From Reticulascus tulasneorum (taxonomy: Eukaryota; Ascomycota; Sordariomycetes; Glomerellales; Reticulascaceae), in assembly GCA_001557505.1 (NCBI GenBank), contig LSAX01000012.1:682001-746000 (forward strand): DNA of 64,000 bases, given 5' to 3'. How positions within the stretch are numbered: the stretch's first letter is position 1; each line of letters opens with the position of its first letter. The notes under the pieces were generated by a model. That model saw nothing but the letters and a program-made list of their open reading frames with translations. It was not told the DNA's origin and made no database searches. Both the position numbers and the translations under genes were made by a program. Of the stretch, positions 44,301 through 45,462 are shown in pieces.

Positions 44301-44840
44301 GGCGCAGACACGCAAGTCAACAACGCCAACCCTGATGGCGTTGCAGCAATGGATATTGGTAACAATCCGCAAAGCCTTTTCCTCCCGCTCACCCCCGACT
44401 TGGAAGCCATGGTCTCCGCTTTGGTTGGCCAGCTGAGTGTGCGCCTCCCTCGCTACATGATCCCAAAACTATTCATTCCCTGCCGACACATGCCTTTCAT
44501 CACCTCCACCAAGTTGGACAGAAGCAAGCTCCACGCCATGACAGCCGCGCTTAAAAAGGACGATCTGGCGAGGTATAGCCTGGTGGACGGAAAGAAGCGC
44601 GATCCGCAGACCAATACAGAGAGGACCCTGCAGCGGATATGGTCAGCCGTCCTCAAACTTCCTCTCGAATCTATTGGCCGTGATGATAGCTTCTTGCGCT
44701 TAGGCGGCGATTCAATTACTGCTATCCAGGTCGTCCCTTTGTCGCGCGATGCTGGTATCGCCCTTACCGTGAAGGACATTTTCGATGATCCACGCTTGTC
44801 AGCTATGGCTACCAAAGCGTCTAGATTATATGGCATTTAG
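10629..44840 (+). CDS. Giant ten-module non-ribosomal peptide synthetase (11,403 residues)
   Basis: This is a single uninterrupted reading frame of 34.2 kb, roughly 1.25 MDa. The domain order is A(remnant)-T0, then ten C-A-T modules, ending on T10 about 42 residues before the stop. Each C domain carries an HHxxxD motif, each A domain FTSGSTG(K/V/I)PKG, YGPTE or WGPAE and a TS(T/M)K(L/I)D lysine loop, and each T domain (L/I)GGDS. I saw no epimerase, methyltransferase, reductase, thioesterase or terminal condensation domain. A and T domains fall into two families: type I in modules 1, 4 and 9, and type II in modules 2, 3, 5-8 and 10. By hand alignment, the pockets of modules 5-7 (DLGFLAGVFK) resemble published Aib/isovaline pockets. 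The ATG at 10629 is the first in frame; an ATG at 10824 (Met66), just before the recognisable homology, is an alternative start. Product unknown. Confidence 0.98.
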   Translation: MLSLHQGAAVARLFWSLPSSLNHILNLHLLRKEQIGVASPADYLDSRKLYIYFIVSRHTSPVSSAMELQTNQLRVEMEEYLLGDTIIKQASILDLACHGEEPQWVVVLSLAQSGSMGVVRDSAVKGIYRRLLGKMDTLAGPAVIPKKWIITDAVPLAGSGRVDDKVLRHHLILSQVIEVALRDAWSQALGLDPGLIGRDSSFCGLGGDSVTAVRVVAILREVGFILTAKDMFDTPRLSDIAAKACKLNDLDDRWGAGQVITTPFSLLSESLRKLLESRSEELLRAENRIVLGEDLDHELQNRQDKAGTEIIEDAFPCTKLQEGFMALSVKQPGSHIGKFIYRLATNIDVDRFKRAWEHTVEVCGSLRTRIIFLRDTTIQVLTKGDIMWDMTDGMDLDVALRASRDVDMTYGSRLCRYALIHSDRPDNSHDSERYFVLTVHHAIYDSWSMNIILDVLSRAYRGLDIPTLHPYASFINYTMNLDSNPARQYWKEQLHGAKRASFPASPNRGSQVVSRSLKRTIAAPLPKSSSITGAIILRAAWAIVLAKYCDTDDVCFGTSISGRHAPVAGVESIASLLVATVPVRVRLERQQSVLKFLEAIHTQASEMVAFEQFGVQDIAKVSEDAREACNFSSLLVIQPAKQSLAVDGSSILLPPAIDQQILDQTTQGYFNYPLVVQGHINNDRVELEVIYDANLLAEFQIRALLNHFGHVVQQLLPQDETPLSAISITGPWDLKQAMSWNSLTLPRVTNSYIHDLISERAKTADQAPAIISWDGTVTYLELDQLSTRLANHLFQLGIRPETMVPICFEKSMWTIIAMLSVLKAGGVFIPLDPSHPVSRRQTIVSEVNAQLLIVSPTTAGSCSHMASHTVVLSQALMDQLSTETVEPLSSNLSPSNAAYVMFTSGSTGKPKGIVIEHSAFSSSIVDHGQAFSIDDTSRVMQFSSYAFDISLSEIFATLVFGGAVCVPSDIDRLEDISAYIRRSPVNTAMLTPSFSSILNPDEVTSLKKLVLGGEAPTKEILKLWLGRGVTLFNGYGPTETCIYCTTHAYKSSDEPPTTIGQGFNSLCWIVDRNDHHRLAPIGCVGELLVQGPTLARGYLNDEGKTAESFIKAPKWLPPTMTGVGLRLYKTGDLVRYNLDGTIEYLGRKDTQIKLRGQRIELGEIEYNIKIILPDVKHVVVDVLQRESGPLLVAFISFGDRQGGEEPAAIECPLDRLIAMDETTQATFTGLAEQLKEVMPLYMVPATYLPLRQIPFSTSMKIDRAALRSIVNNLSPDQFVTYCLTSQSRVAPSTEMELTLRDLWAQVLKIMPEHIGKMDSFLRIGGDSISAIQLVTAARQYGIHLTVAAIFKDSRLDRMSAEARGLPSKDDFVLEPFDLLPPPDVTTVLSQAQRDCGLTDDQVIEDAFPCTKLQEGFMALSVKQRGSHIAKYVYCLAASVNIARFKEAWEQTVVICGSLRTRIVFLHGTTFQVLIKDDILWDLTDGMDLDAALRTSQDDMTYGSRLCRYAIVHGKTGDINHDSERYFVLTVHHAIYDGWSMNVVMDILSQAYRGLSIPALHPYASFIKYTMSLDSDAASQYWKEQLHEAKRASFPASPNRDSQVVTRSLKKTITATLPKSSSITRASILRATWAIVLAQYCDTDDVCFGTSISGRHAPVNGVESMAGPLVATVPIRVQLNRQESVSRFLEAIQTQASEMVAFEQFGLQNIAKVSEDAREACEFSSLLVIQPAQLGASDNASEAILGCTELRQSDQKEGLDGYFTYPLVVQGHMHENTVMLDAVFDANVLDELQVLALLNHFDHVVQQLILQDKTPLASISSTGPWDLKQALSWNAEDPEIVDRCVHQLIADQAQLRPNAPAIQSWDGDMTYSQLDRASNRLAHYLVQDFGIRPEDLVHVCFEKSIWFFVSILAINKAGAAWVPLDPSHPLQRQQQVVHQTGARLALISPGNRDMCTGLVARVLIVTRDLDETLSPGVETSDAPPACEVSSRNAAYVLFTSGSTGVPKGLIIEHASVCTSQKAISKRIGLTADVRMLQFSSYVFDACIGETISTLISGGCLCVPSDHIRMNSLQQFIRDRSVNSALLTPAFVRTLKPADVPTLKLLMLAGEAVGRDILQTWFGKVRLVNGWGPAETCVFSTLHEWKSIDESPLTIGRPVGGNCWIVDPQDHNRLAPTGCLGEVVIQGPTLLREYLSDRKRTAESMTHSLPEWAPRRHIPHWDRFYKSGDLCFYNPDGTIEFSSRKDTQVKIRGLRVELGEVEHHVRVAMEGVQQVAVDVFRSDSGASLVAYFCFGGDAPAANATINPNTDNLGNSPHDLFLPLTADLETMMSVLVGQLSVRLPRYMIPTLYIPCRHMPFITSTKLDRNKLRTMTAALGRDDLARYSLVERKKRDPQTDTERTLQQIWSTILKLPLKSIGRDDSFLRLGGDSITAIQVVSMSREAGLVLTVKDIFDDPRLTAVAARMSEINNANMQSYLEQVPPFTLLDEPLCSLIRGEAQHSPNRSNDITGNIYYDVRVRELCNLGDAQVIEDAFPCTKLQEGFMALSAKQPGSYMAKFVYRLAKNIDIDRFKNAWERTVELCGSLRTRIVFLRGSALQVLVKDDVVWEITDGMDLRTALQTSQDVNMTYGSRLCRYAIVNTDSQDEYEKHFVWVIHHAVIDGLSIRLVTELMSQAYHGLSIPALRPYASFIEYTKHLDSDAASQYWKEQLHEAKRASFPALPNHFSKVATRSLNKTITASLPKSSSVTRASILRAAWAIVLAQYCDTDDVCFGTSVSGRHAPIAGVESMAGLLVATVPVRVRIDRQQSVSGFLEAIQTQASEMVAFEQFGLQNIAKVTDDAREACDFSSLLVIQPAKHLMASDSTSRSILQPATITQEILDQTIEGYFNYPLVFQGHMHDHTVVLDVVYDANVVAEFQVVALLNHFDHVVQQLLPQDETLLASISSTGPWDIEKALSWNAEEPEVVDRCVHQLVTDQAQLQPNAPAIQSWDGDMTYSQLDGAANRLAHHLVQELDIMPDDLVHVCFEKSIWFFVSILAINKAGAAWVPLDPSHPLQRQQQVVHQTGARLALVSPGNYEMCAGLVARVVAVTCDLDKELSAVAKTSDAPPAREVSSSNAAYVLFTSGSTGVPKGLIMEHASVCTSQKAICKRLGITADVRMLQFASYVFDACIGETISTLISGGCLCVPSDHIRMNSLQQFIRDKGVNSALLTPAFVRTLKPAEVPTLKLLMLAGEAVGQDILQAWFGKVRIVNGWGPAETCVFSTLHEWKSIDESPLTIGRPVGGNCWIVDPQDHNRLAPTGCLGEVVIQGPTLLREYLSDRKRTAEAMTDSLPDWAPRRHLPRWNRFYKSGDLCFYNPDGTIKFSSRKDTQVKIRGLRVELGEVEHHVRVAMEAVQQVAVDLFRSDSGANLVAYFCFGGDTTATNATMNPNNNNVAAASVGTPPNDVFLPLTADLETMLSALVGQLSVRLPRYMIPSLYIPCRHMPFITSTKLDRNKLRTMTAALGRDDLARYSLVERKKRDPQTDTERTLQQIWSTILKLPLKSIGRDDSFLRLGGDSITAIQVVSMSRETGLVLTVKDIFDDPRLSAVAGQISEINGADIQRGLVQVPHFSLLDEPLRSLIEAESQGPLTGPDKLDKNVSYDISIREQCNLGVSQVIDDAFPCTKLQEGLMALSAKQPGSYMAKFVYRLAENVDVDRFRNAWEQTVKACGNMRTRIALIYGSTLQVLVKDDVAWESVSGRSSLAAVQAMQDVGMTYGSRLCRYAVIHDDSEADKGWYFVWVTHHAVVDGLTIRLITELLSQFYLGLSIPTVQPYATFIKYIMQVDSNAATEYWKEQLHEAKRAIFPASSASLSSPNHGSEHGTRSLKKTIVAPLPRNSSVTRASILRAAWAIVLAQYCDTDDVCFGTSVSGRYAPVAGIESMAGPLVATVPVRVRLDRQQSVSRFLEGIQTQALEMVAFEQFGLQNIAKVSEDAREVCDFSSLLAIQPAKHLMAADSTSSSILRPTAIEQQILDQTIEGFFNYPLIVQGHMHDETVVLDVIYDVNQLAEFQVVALLNHFDHVVQQLLLQDETLLGTVSVAGPWDLQQAASWNSLTLPSATHACVHELISERAKTVDQALAICSWDGTFTYTELDKLSTRLANHLSRLGVRPETMVPICFERSMWTIIAMLGILKAGGVFIPLDPSHPVSRRQTIISEVNAQFMVVSPTTAASCSHMVSHVVVLSQALVEQLPAEISLDQSSSKPSPSNAAYVMFTSGSTGKPKGIIVEHSSLSSSIIAFGKANTLGQTPKILQFSSYMFDMSIFEIFLTLVFGGILYVPSDAERLEDIAGYIRRTSINIAVLTPSFATLLSPEKVPSLETLILGGEAPTRETLKIWQKSSRLINAYGPTETCMCCTTHVYQPSDKSPTTIGRGFNSLCWIVDKNDHHTLAPVGCVGELLVQGPTLARGYLNDERKTNDSFIYAPRWLPPYMAGIGLRFYKTGDLVKYNPGGTIEYFGRKDTQVKLRGQRIELGEIEYNIKMNLPDVEHVVVDVTHRESSATMVAFISFISKDDGEQAATTECPLMAMEESTQIAFIGLADQLKDILPLYMVPVMYLPLRQMPFSTSMKIDRTALQSIAKGLSPEQLAIYSLARQSRVAPSTEMELTFRDLWVQVLRTAPQEIGKTDSFMRIGGDSISAIQLVTAARQRGIRLTVASVFKDSRLDRMAAAAETFTDEDGFVTEQFGLLPTQDVKMILSQAQRDCGLKDGQAIEDAFPCTKLQEGLMALSVKQKGSHIAKFVYRLPASVDVDRFKMAWKRTIELCGSLRTRIIFFRGTAFQALIKNDLAWDVADGMDLRAALRASQDADMTYGSRLCRYTLIYGDRNNNSHASDSYFILTAHHAIYDGWSMNVVMDILSQAYRGLSIPSMYSYASFIKYTMHLNSDAASQYWKDQLHEAKYAIFPASPSRGSEVQTRSMTKAIAAPLPKNSSITRASILRAAWAIVLAQYCDTDDVCFGTAVSGRHAPVTGVESMAGPLVATVPVRVRLDRQQSVSRFLEAIQTQASEMVAFEQFGLQNIAKVSDYAREACDFSSLLVIQPAQLGSSDTTGAAILDSPELGQFDREEALEGYFTYPLVFQGHMLDDNVALDVIYNASVLNEFQIIALVNHFDRVVQQLVLQDEKPLASISSTGPWDLDMALSWNTEEPEIVDGCVHQLVAEQARLRPNAPAIQSWDGDMTYSQLDRAANRLSHHLVQDLGVRPEDLVHVCFEKSIWFFVAILAINKAGAAWVPLDPSHPVQRQQQVVRQTGARLALVSPDNHKICTGLVSRVVVVTSDLDETLSFIAETSDAPPACEVSSRNAAYVLFTSGSTGVPKGLVMEHGAVCTSQKAISKRLGLTPDVRMLQFAAYVFDLSIGEIIAPLISGACICVPSEHSRINGLKEFISTMRVDWAFLTPAFVRTLKPEDVPSLRLLLLAGEAVGQDILQTWFGKVRLVNGWGPAETCVFSTLHEWKSIDESPLTIGRPVGGNCWIVDPQDHNRLAPTGCLGEVVIQGPTLLREYLSDRKRTDKTMTHSLPDWAPRRHLPRWNRFYKSGDLCFYNPDGTIEFSSRKDTQVKIRGLRVELSEVEHHVRVAMEGVKQVAVDVFRSDAGASLVAYFCLGGDTRADNANPDTVVIMDPGNTSQSIFLPLTSDLETIVSALVGQLSVCLPRYMIPTIYIPCRHMPFITSTKLDRIKLRTMTAALARDELARYSLVDRKKRDPQTNTEKTLQRIWSVVLKLPLNSIGQDDSFLRLGGDSITAIQVVPMSREAGLVLTVKDIFDDPRLSAVAARASKANSADMQQYLERAPHFSLLNEPLRVLVQAQAQGLPFRLDKPDANMSYEIDLRDQCNLRDTQVIEDAFPCTKLQEGFMALSVKQPGSYMAKFVYRLAESVEIDRFKKAWEQTVDLCGNLRTRIVFLQGTAFQILIKNDVEWEVSNGMNLCAALRASQDVGMTYGSRLCRYAVVNDDTQEKHGRYFVWVVHHAVVDGLSIQLIAKLVSQLYHGFSIPTLYPYAGFIKYITHLDSGAASRYWKDQLHDAKRAVFPATISTSSSRNHGSKHATRSMKMTINAPMPSNSSVTKASILRAAWTIVLAQYCDTDDVCFGTSISGRHAPVAGIESMAGLLVATVPVRVRLDRQQPVSRFLDAIQTQASEMVAFEQYGLQNIAKVSEDAREVCDFSSLLVIQPGQLSSSENTGEAIWDSQELRQSDQEAALDSYFTYPLVFQGHMHSRTVVLDVIYNANVLAEFQVLALLNHFDHVVQQLLPQDETPLASISSTGPWDLDKALSWNAEEPEIVDNCVHQLVANQAQLRPNALAIQSWDGDMTYSQLDRAANRLSHHLVREFDVRPEDLVHVCFEKSVWFFVAILAINKAGAAWVPLDPSHPIQRQQQVVHQTGARLALVSPNNYILCAGLVANMVAVTRDLDETLSAMTDTSNSPPACEVSSSNVAYVLFTSGSTGVPKGLIMEHGSVCTSQKAISKRLGLTPDVRMLQFAAYVFDLSIGEIIAPLISGACICVPSEHSRINGLKEFISTMRVDWAFLTPAFVRTLKPEDVPSLRLLLLAGEAVGQDILQTWFGKVRLVNGWGPAETCVFSTLHEWKSISESPLTIGRPVGSNCWIVDPQDHSRLAPTGCLGEVVIQGPTLLREYLSDRKRTDKTMTHSLPDWAPRRHLPRWNRFYKSGDLCFYNPDGTIEFSSRKDTQVKIRGLRVELGEVEHYVRIAMDGVQQVAVDVFHTNAGPSLVAYFCFGGDTRADNVITETVVAMDPGNTSQSIFLPLTPDLETKVAALVGQLSVRLPRYMIPTLYIPCRRMPFITSTKLDRIKLRTMTAALEQNDLARYSLVDGKKRDPQTSTERILQRIWSAVLKLPLESIGRDDSFLRLGGDSITAIQVIPMSREAGLSLTVKDIFDDPRLSAVAASVSEIDATNMQRYLEQVPPFSLLDEPLRDHIQAEAQGTLNKTNKPNGNMNYDFSLREQCNLGDQQVIEDVFPCTKLQEGFMALSIKQPGSYMAKFVYRLAENVDIDRFKKAWERTVEVCGSLRTRIVFYRGSTLQVLVADDILWEETDSMDLRTALHTSQNVDMTYGSRLCRYAIVHDEHQDKNGCYFVWVIHHAVIDGLTIRLITELLSQAYHGLSIPALRPYTSFIKYTMMLDSNAASQYWKEQLHEAKRAIFPAPLNRGSKHTSRFSKKTIDVLLPSNSAVTKATILRAAWAFVLAQYCDTDDVCFGTSISGRHAPVAGIESMAGLLVATVPVRVRLDRQQSVSRFLDAIQTQASKMVAFEQYGLQNIAKVSEDAKDVCNFSSLLVVQPAKHLMASDGPTSSILRPAAIDQEILDHTLEGYFNYPLVFQCHMHDHTVDLDVVYDAKVLAEARVVALLNHFDHIMQQLLLQDEAPLASVSCSGPWDLDKALSWNAEEPEIVEGCVHQLIADQAQLRPNAPAIQSWDGDMTYSQFDRAANRLAHHLVQHFDVRPDELVHVCFEKSIWFFVAILAINKAGAAWVPLDPSHPLQRQQQVVHQTRARLALVSPGNHQICAGLVARVVAVTSDLDEELSAVAKTSDFAPACTVSSSNASYVLFTSGSTGVPKGLVMEHGSVCTSQKAICKRLGLTPEVRMLQFAAYVFDLSIGEIIAPLISGACICIPSEESRINGLKEFISEMQVDWAFLTPAFVRTLKPEDVPSLKLLLLAGEAVGQDILQTWFGKVRLVNGWGPAETCVFSTLHEWKSIDESPLTIGRPVGGYCWIVDPKDHSRLAPTGCLGEVVIQGPTLLREYLSDHKRTAESIAVSLPEWAPRRHLPHWNRFYKSGDLCFYNTDGTIKFSSRKDTQVKIRGLRVELGEVEQHVRDAMDGVQQVAVDLFRSDRGASLVTYFAFDDDAPVANANFNPNASSDDNSSTESDATTAVQLRNAPQNVFLPLTPNLEAIISALVGQLNVRLPRYMIPTLYIPCRHMPFITSTKLDRNKLRSMTAALGQDDLARYSLVEKTKRDPKTDTEITLQQIWSAVLKLPLEYIGRDDSFLRLGGDSITAIQVVSMSREAGLVLTVKDIFDDPRLLAVAACMSEINSTDLQRYLEPVPPFSLLDKPLCGLIQAQAQSFPNRPSEPDWNTNHDVNLREQCNLVNGQVIEDTFPCTKLQEGFMALSAKQPGSYMAKFVYRLAENVDIDRFKKAWEQTVELCGSLRTRIVFLRGSALQVLVKDDILWEATDGMDLRTALHASHDVNMTYGSRLCRYALVHGNNRNNRRLYFVWVIHHAVVDGFTIRLITELLSKAYEGLSIPVLRPYASFIKYTIDLDSKAASQYWKEQLHGAMRVIFPASPKRGSKVVTRSMKKTITAALPESSSVTRASILRAAWAIVLAQYCDTDDVCFGTSVSGRHAPVAGVESMAGLLVATVPVRVRIDRQQSVSGFLQAIQTQASEMVAFEQFGLQNIAKVAEDARDVCDFTSLLVIQPAKHLMASDSTNISILQPAAIDQEILNQTLEGYFNYPLIFQGHMYDQTVILDVVYDANVLAEFQIVALLNHFDHVVQQLLPQDETLLASISCTGPWDLEQSLSWNAEVPEIVDSCVHQLIAVQAQLRPTAPAIQSWDGDMTYKQLDRAANRLAHYLVQDFGVQLDDLIYVCFEKTLWFFVAILAINKAGAAWVPLDPSHPLQRQEQVVHQTGAKLALVSPNNYEMCTGLVARVVAVTCDLDQTLSLTAETGDVPPSCEVSPSNAAYVLFTSGSTGVPKGLVIEHTSVCTSQKAISKRIGLTADVRMLQFSSYVFDACIGETISTLISGGCLCVPSDHIRMNSLQQFIRDTGVNSALLTPAFIRTLKPADVPTLKLLMLAGEAVGRDILQTWFGKVRLFNGWGPAETCVFSTLHEWKSINESPLTIGRPVGGNCWIVDPQDYNRLAPTGCLGEVVIQGPTLLREYLSDRKRTAETITHSLPEWVPRRHISHWNRFYKSGDLCFYNPDGTIEFSSRKDTQVKIRGLRVELGEVEHHVRVAMDGVQQVAVDVLRSDRGANLVVYFCLGDDARVDNANSNTVAAVNLGGEPQSLFLPLTTDSETIVSALVGQLSVRLPRYMIPTLYIPCRHMPFITSTKLDRNKLRTMTAALGQDDLARYSLVDGKKRDPQNDTERTLQRIWSDILKLPVESIGRDDSFLRLGGDSIAIISFTIEARNHGLSIAVADVFEDPRLFKVAAVASLTVGGHPEEIHPWALIADSKRADILNAASHQCQVESSRILDAFPCTPMQEGLVSLTEKQPGSYVARFAIEIPPQLGVARFQSAVATLVSICPNLRTRIILSSHGPMQVILDEHISWRYQEGTLPSLRNNKGLVTMGYGTPLSLFTIGVDGKNTYFIWDIHHSIYDGWTLGWMIQALQKACYKSEPMDKPVSFANYVKHMLSSDENNSRDYWLSQLASANTAKFPRILTPLVNTQSDQTLSRPIQLPARHGSNTTAATLLRGAWALVLAKYLDSNDVVFGGTVSGRTAPIAGIQSLLGPTIATVPVRIRINNNQTVDQFLNDVQQQSNDMIPFEHTGLQNISKLSEMAQDACKFNNLLVIQPVLKPVVQGIHLKVVDMTDENRSYDIYPLIFQCEIRENGLIQVAASYDSRTITPAQMDILCGHFEHVLMQLAASGQDLLVSDINIFGIRDLEQIQSWSTQTIPKTVHACVHDLISDRVARMPDHQAIHAWDGRVTYAELDQLSTKLAAYLSQLGVGPEIMVPLCFEKSLWAIVAMLGIMKAGGVFVPLDPSYPATRRRRLIKQLDARFIIASPSTASACADMVPHIILLSSEFMANLSESATARRDSSRPIPGNAAYVIFTSGSTGKPKGIVVEQAALCSSIMGHGVAYGLDSTSRVLQFSNYAFDGCLSEILTPLVFGGTVCVPSDNDRLQDIAGFIRDARVNVAMLTPSFSKTLRPDEVPGLHTLLLGGEPLGKDDLRTWYGHVKLINAYGPTETCIDCVSHVFQSADESPTTIGRSQNAICWIVDRNDHHRLAPVGCAGELLVQGPTLARGYLNDERRTNDSFIQAPEWMPLSMASVGLRFYKTGDLVRYNLDGTIEYLGRKDTQIKLRGQRIELGEIEYNIKMILPDVEHVVVDVIHRESGAVLVSFISFADKQRDEQAAATEIPLITMDETTQTTLAGLDEQLKDVLPLYMVPATYLPLRQMLFSTSMKIDRKALQSIVKSLSPDQFATYSLTSLRRVAPSTEMELTLRDLWARVLKTAPQEIGKTDSFLRIGGDSISAIQLVAAARQHGIRLTVAAIFKDSRLDRMAAAAGGSAGEDGLVLEPFGLLVNHDATVVLSQARRDCRLEDDQAIEDAFPCTKLQEGFMALSIKQPGSHIARFVYRLTANVDVDLFKKAWDRTMEICSSLRTRIVSIGNTAIQVIVRNDIAWEVTDGMDLHEALRASQDVDMTYGMRLCRHALVSVANGDNNEHYFIWTSHHAISDRWSMNTVMDVLSHTYRGLDIPTLHPYANFIKYIMNLDSCAASEYWKDQLHEAKRAIFPASMASPGSTNRSSEHATRSLKKTITATLPKNSSVTRASILRAAWAIVLAQYCDTNDVCFGTSISGRHAPVAGVESMAGLLVATVPVRVRLDRQQSVSSFLEAIQTQASEMVAFEQFGLQNIAKVSEYSREACDFSSLLVIQPAQLGSSDNTDEAILDSPELGDSVQKDALNGYFTYPLVVQGHMDDDTVVLDVIYDSNMLEELQIVALLNHFAHVVKQLLPQDETPLASISSTGPWDLEQALSWNAEEPETVDSCVHQLVTDQARLRPNAPAIQSWDGDMTYSQLDHAANRLAHHLVQDFNVRPDDLVHVCFEKSIWFFVAILAINKSGAAWVPLDPSHPIQRQQQVVHQTRARLALVSPGNHQMCAGLVARVVAVTHDLDKELSAVAKISDATPACTVSSSNAAYVLFTSGSTGIPKGLVMEHGSVCTSQRAICSRLGLTADVRMLQFASYVFDACIGETISTLTSGGCLCVPSDHIRMNSLQQFIRDTGVNSAILTPAFVRTLKPEDVPSLRLLVLAGEAVGHDILQTWFGRVRLVNGWGPAETCVFSTLHEFKSIDESPMTIGRPVGGNCWIVDPQDHSRLVPTGCLGEVVVQGPTLLREYLSDRKRTAESITHLLPDWAPRRHLPRWNRFYKSGDLCSYNPDGTIEFSSRKDTQVKIRGLRVELGEVEHHVRVAIEGVHQVAVDVFRSDGGASLVAYLCFGADTQVNNANPDGVAAMDIGNNPQSLFLPLTPDLEAMVSALVGQLSVRLPRYMIPKLFIPCRHMPFITSTKLDRSKLHAMTAALKKDDLARYSLVDGKKRDPQTNTERTLQRIWSAVLKLPLESIGRDDSFLRLGGDSITAIQVVPLSRDAGIALTVKDIFDDPRLSAMATKASRLYGI
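11556..14720 (+). other. NRPS module 1 (C1-A1-T1, type I)
   Basis: C1 (from about 11556) has the active motif HHAIYDSW at residues 440-447, so the usual glycine after Asp445 is serine. A1 starts at about 12882 and carries FTSGSTGKPKG and NGYGPTE. The hand-derived ten-residue pocket is DISMVGGIYK, which I cannot assign to a substrate. T1 is IGGDS at 1323-1327 (Ser1327). C1 would join the group on T0 to the residue activated by A1. Confidence 0.9.
14832..18030 (+). other. NRPS module 2 (C2-A2-T2, type II)
   Basis: C2 has HHAIYDGW from residue 1531. A2 begins at about 16155 with FTSGSTGVPKG and NGWGPAE; the pocket reads DAGLMAGVFK, probably for a small or aliphatic residue, not assigned. T2 is LGGDS at 2425-2429. 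The A2 C-terminal and T2 DNA shares a 182-bp identical tract with module 3. Confidence 0.9.
17712..17893 (+). repeat. Identical A/T-domain tract, module 2 copy
   Basis: These 182 bp are identical to 21102-21283 in module 3. They cover the end of the adenylation domain and the start of the carrier domain. Confidence 0.88.
18211..21420 (+). other. NRPS module 3 (C3-A3-T3, type II)
   Basis: C3 is of the SYMAKF subclass with HHAVIDG from residue 2655. A3 begins at about 19530 and has the same pocket as modules 2 and 8 (DAGLMAGVFK). T3 is LGGDS at 3555-3559. It is a close paralogue of module 2, so two consecutive identical residues are expected in the product. Confidence 0.9.
21102..21283 (+). 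repeat. Identical A/T-domain tract, module 3 copy
   Basis: This is the partner of 17712-17893, at an offset of 3390 bp. Confidence 0.88.
21600..24765 (+). other. NRPS module 4 (C4-A4-T4, type I)
   Basis: C4 has HHAVVDG from residue 3785. A4 starts at about 22941 with FTSGSTGKPKG and NAYGPTE; the pocket reads DMFVIGAMCK, unassigned. T4 is IGGDS at 4673-4677. The A and T domains group with modules 1 and 9, while C4 groups with C domains that follow type II carriers. Confidence 0.9.
24882..28080 (+). other. NRPS module 5 (C5-A5-T5, type II, Aib-like pocket)
   Basis: C5 has HHAIYDGW from residue 4882. A5 begins at about 26208; its pocket is DLGFLAGVFK, similar to pockets published for Aib/isovaline modules of peptaibol synthetases. 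In motif A8 the conserved glycine is Ser5608 (VELSEVE); the codon is AGC, while neighbouring modules have GGC. T5 is LGGDS at 5777-5781. Confidence 0.88.
26820..27118 (+). repeat. Conversion tract, module 5 copy
   Basis: These 299 bp are identical, base for base as read, to 30213-30511 in module 6. The tract covers most of the substrate-pocket coding region. A second tract (27219-27449 against 30612-30842) differs at one base. Confidence 0.9.
28266..31480 (+). other. NRPS module 6 (C6-A6-T6, type II, Aib-like pocket)
   Basis: C6 has HHAVVDG from residue 6007. A6 starts at about 29601 with the pocket DLGFLAGVFK, and the whole pocket-encoding segment is identical in DNA to that of module 5 over 299 bp. 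T6 is LGGDS at 6908-6912. Confidence 0.88.
30213..30511 (+). repeat. Conversion tract, module 6 copy
   Basis: This is the partner of 26820-27118, at an offset of exactly 3393 bp. Flanking DNA on both sides diverges at once, as expected for gene conversion. Confidence 0.9.
31659..34900 (+). other. NRPS module 7 (C7-A7-T7, type II, Aib-like pocket)
   Basis: C7 has HHAVIDG from residue 7138. A7 starts at about 32979 with the pocket DLGFLAGVFK but more DNA divergence from modules 5 and 6 than those show to each other. The A subdomain linker before the LPRYMIP motif is longer and Asn/Ser-rich here. T7 is LGGDS at 8048-8052. Confidence 0.88.
35079..38270 (+). other. NRPS module 8 (C8-A8-T8), carrier diverged
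   Basis: C8 has HHAVVDG from residue 8278. A8 starts at about 36399 with the pocket DAGLMAGVFK, as in modules 2 and 3. T8 keeps LGGDS (9174-9178), but its following helix (SIAIISFTIEARNHG) differs strongly from every other carrier in the protein. That marks a recombination join between A8 and T8. Confidence 0.88.
38382..41500 (+). other. NRPS module 9 (C9-A9-T9, type I), divergent C domain
   Basis: C9 is the most divergent condensation domain: it opens PCTPMQEG instead of PCTKLQEG and has HHSIYDGW from residue 9374. A9 starts at about 39675 with FTSGSTGKPKG and NAYGPTE; the pocket reads DGSMLGAIDK, unassigned. T9 is IGGDS at 10251-10255. Confidence 0.88.
41616..44840 (+). other. NRPS module 10 (C10-A10-T10), terminal
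   Basis: C10 has HHAISDRW from residue 10457; the residue after Asp10462 is Arg instead of Gly, a possible loss of activity. A10 starts at about 42951 with FTSGSTGIPKG and the pocket DAGIVAGVFK. T10 is LGGDS at 11358-11362. The protein ends 41 residues later with no release domain, so the chain would be left on Ser11362. Confidence 0.88.
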
Positions 44841-45153
44841 TTGCAAAGACCAGTTCTTCATCTAGTTGGAACCCCCTTTTGAGCTTAAAGTGGCCGAACG
44901 CCTTCACGCCTGACACGTCCCGCAACACTGCCCCGGATCCGCGGAGAACCCTTGCCTCTCCAATGACACGGCCTGCGACCTCCGAAATGTAGTTTGCACC
45001 CATAAGAAGCAATAGCACGTGCCGAGATACTGGAACATACGGCGGCTAGAAGAGGAGGATTACCCAGCCAAGATGGAAGAAATGGTGTCAGTTCAAGAGA
45101 CGAGACATGGCTTGTTGTGTGATGTATGACTAAAAGAAGTATTGCAGGACTCT
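44799..45153 (+). repeat. Segmental duplication, copy 1 (NRPS 3' end and flank)
   Basis: This segment holds the last 14 NRPS codons (SAMATKASRLYGI and stop) and about 310 bp of 3' flank. It matches 52497-52857 at roughly 85% by eye. Homology begins inside the NRPS coding sequence and ends abruptly at the shared GGACTCT. Confidence 0.9.
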
Positions 45154-45462
45154 CCTGGGCCTGGAAACAAGTATTATGGGCGTTGCAGTGTTGAAATTTA
45201 TGCGACTTGGTATATGGTAGGATGAGTAATTATAGTTAGATATTGAAATTAGTATTCCATTGAAATGGGAGACGCGAGATTCGTGACCTCCCACACAACA
45301 CATACATTCACCAATCCACACTCGCAGGCCAACACCAATGCCGACACCTACAACACACTTTGCACGGCGATATCTCCGCCGGCAAGTCAGCTATTAACTA
45401 GTAGTATCGTCAGCAACCTCGCATGGTTAAGACTAACAAAGATGCCGAAAACGATGAGCGAA

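Noticed and set aside
10629..44840. Epimerase or methyltransferase domains inside the NRPS
   Set aside because: Inter-domain distances are constant at about 3.2-3.4 kb per C-A-T module, leaving no room for extra domains, and no E-type motif was seen.
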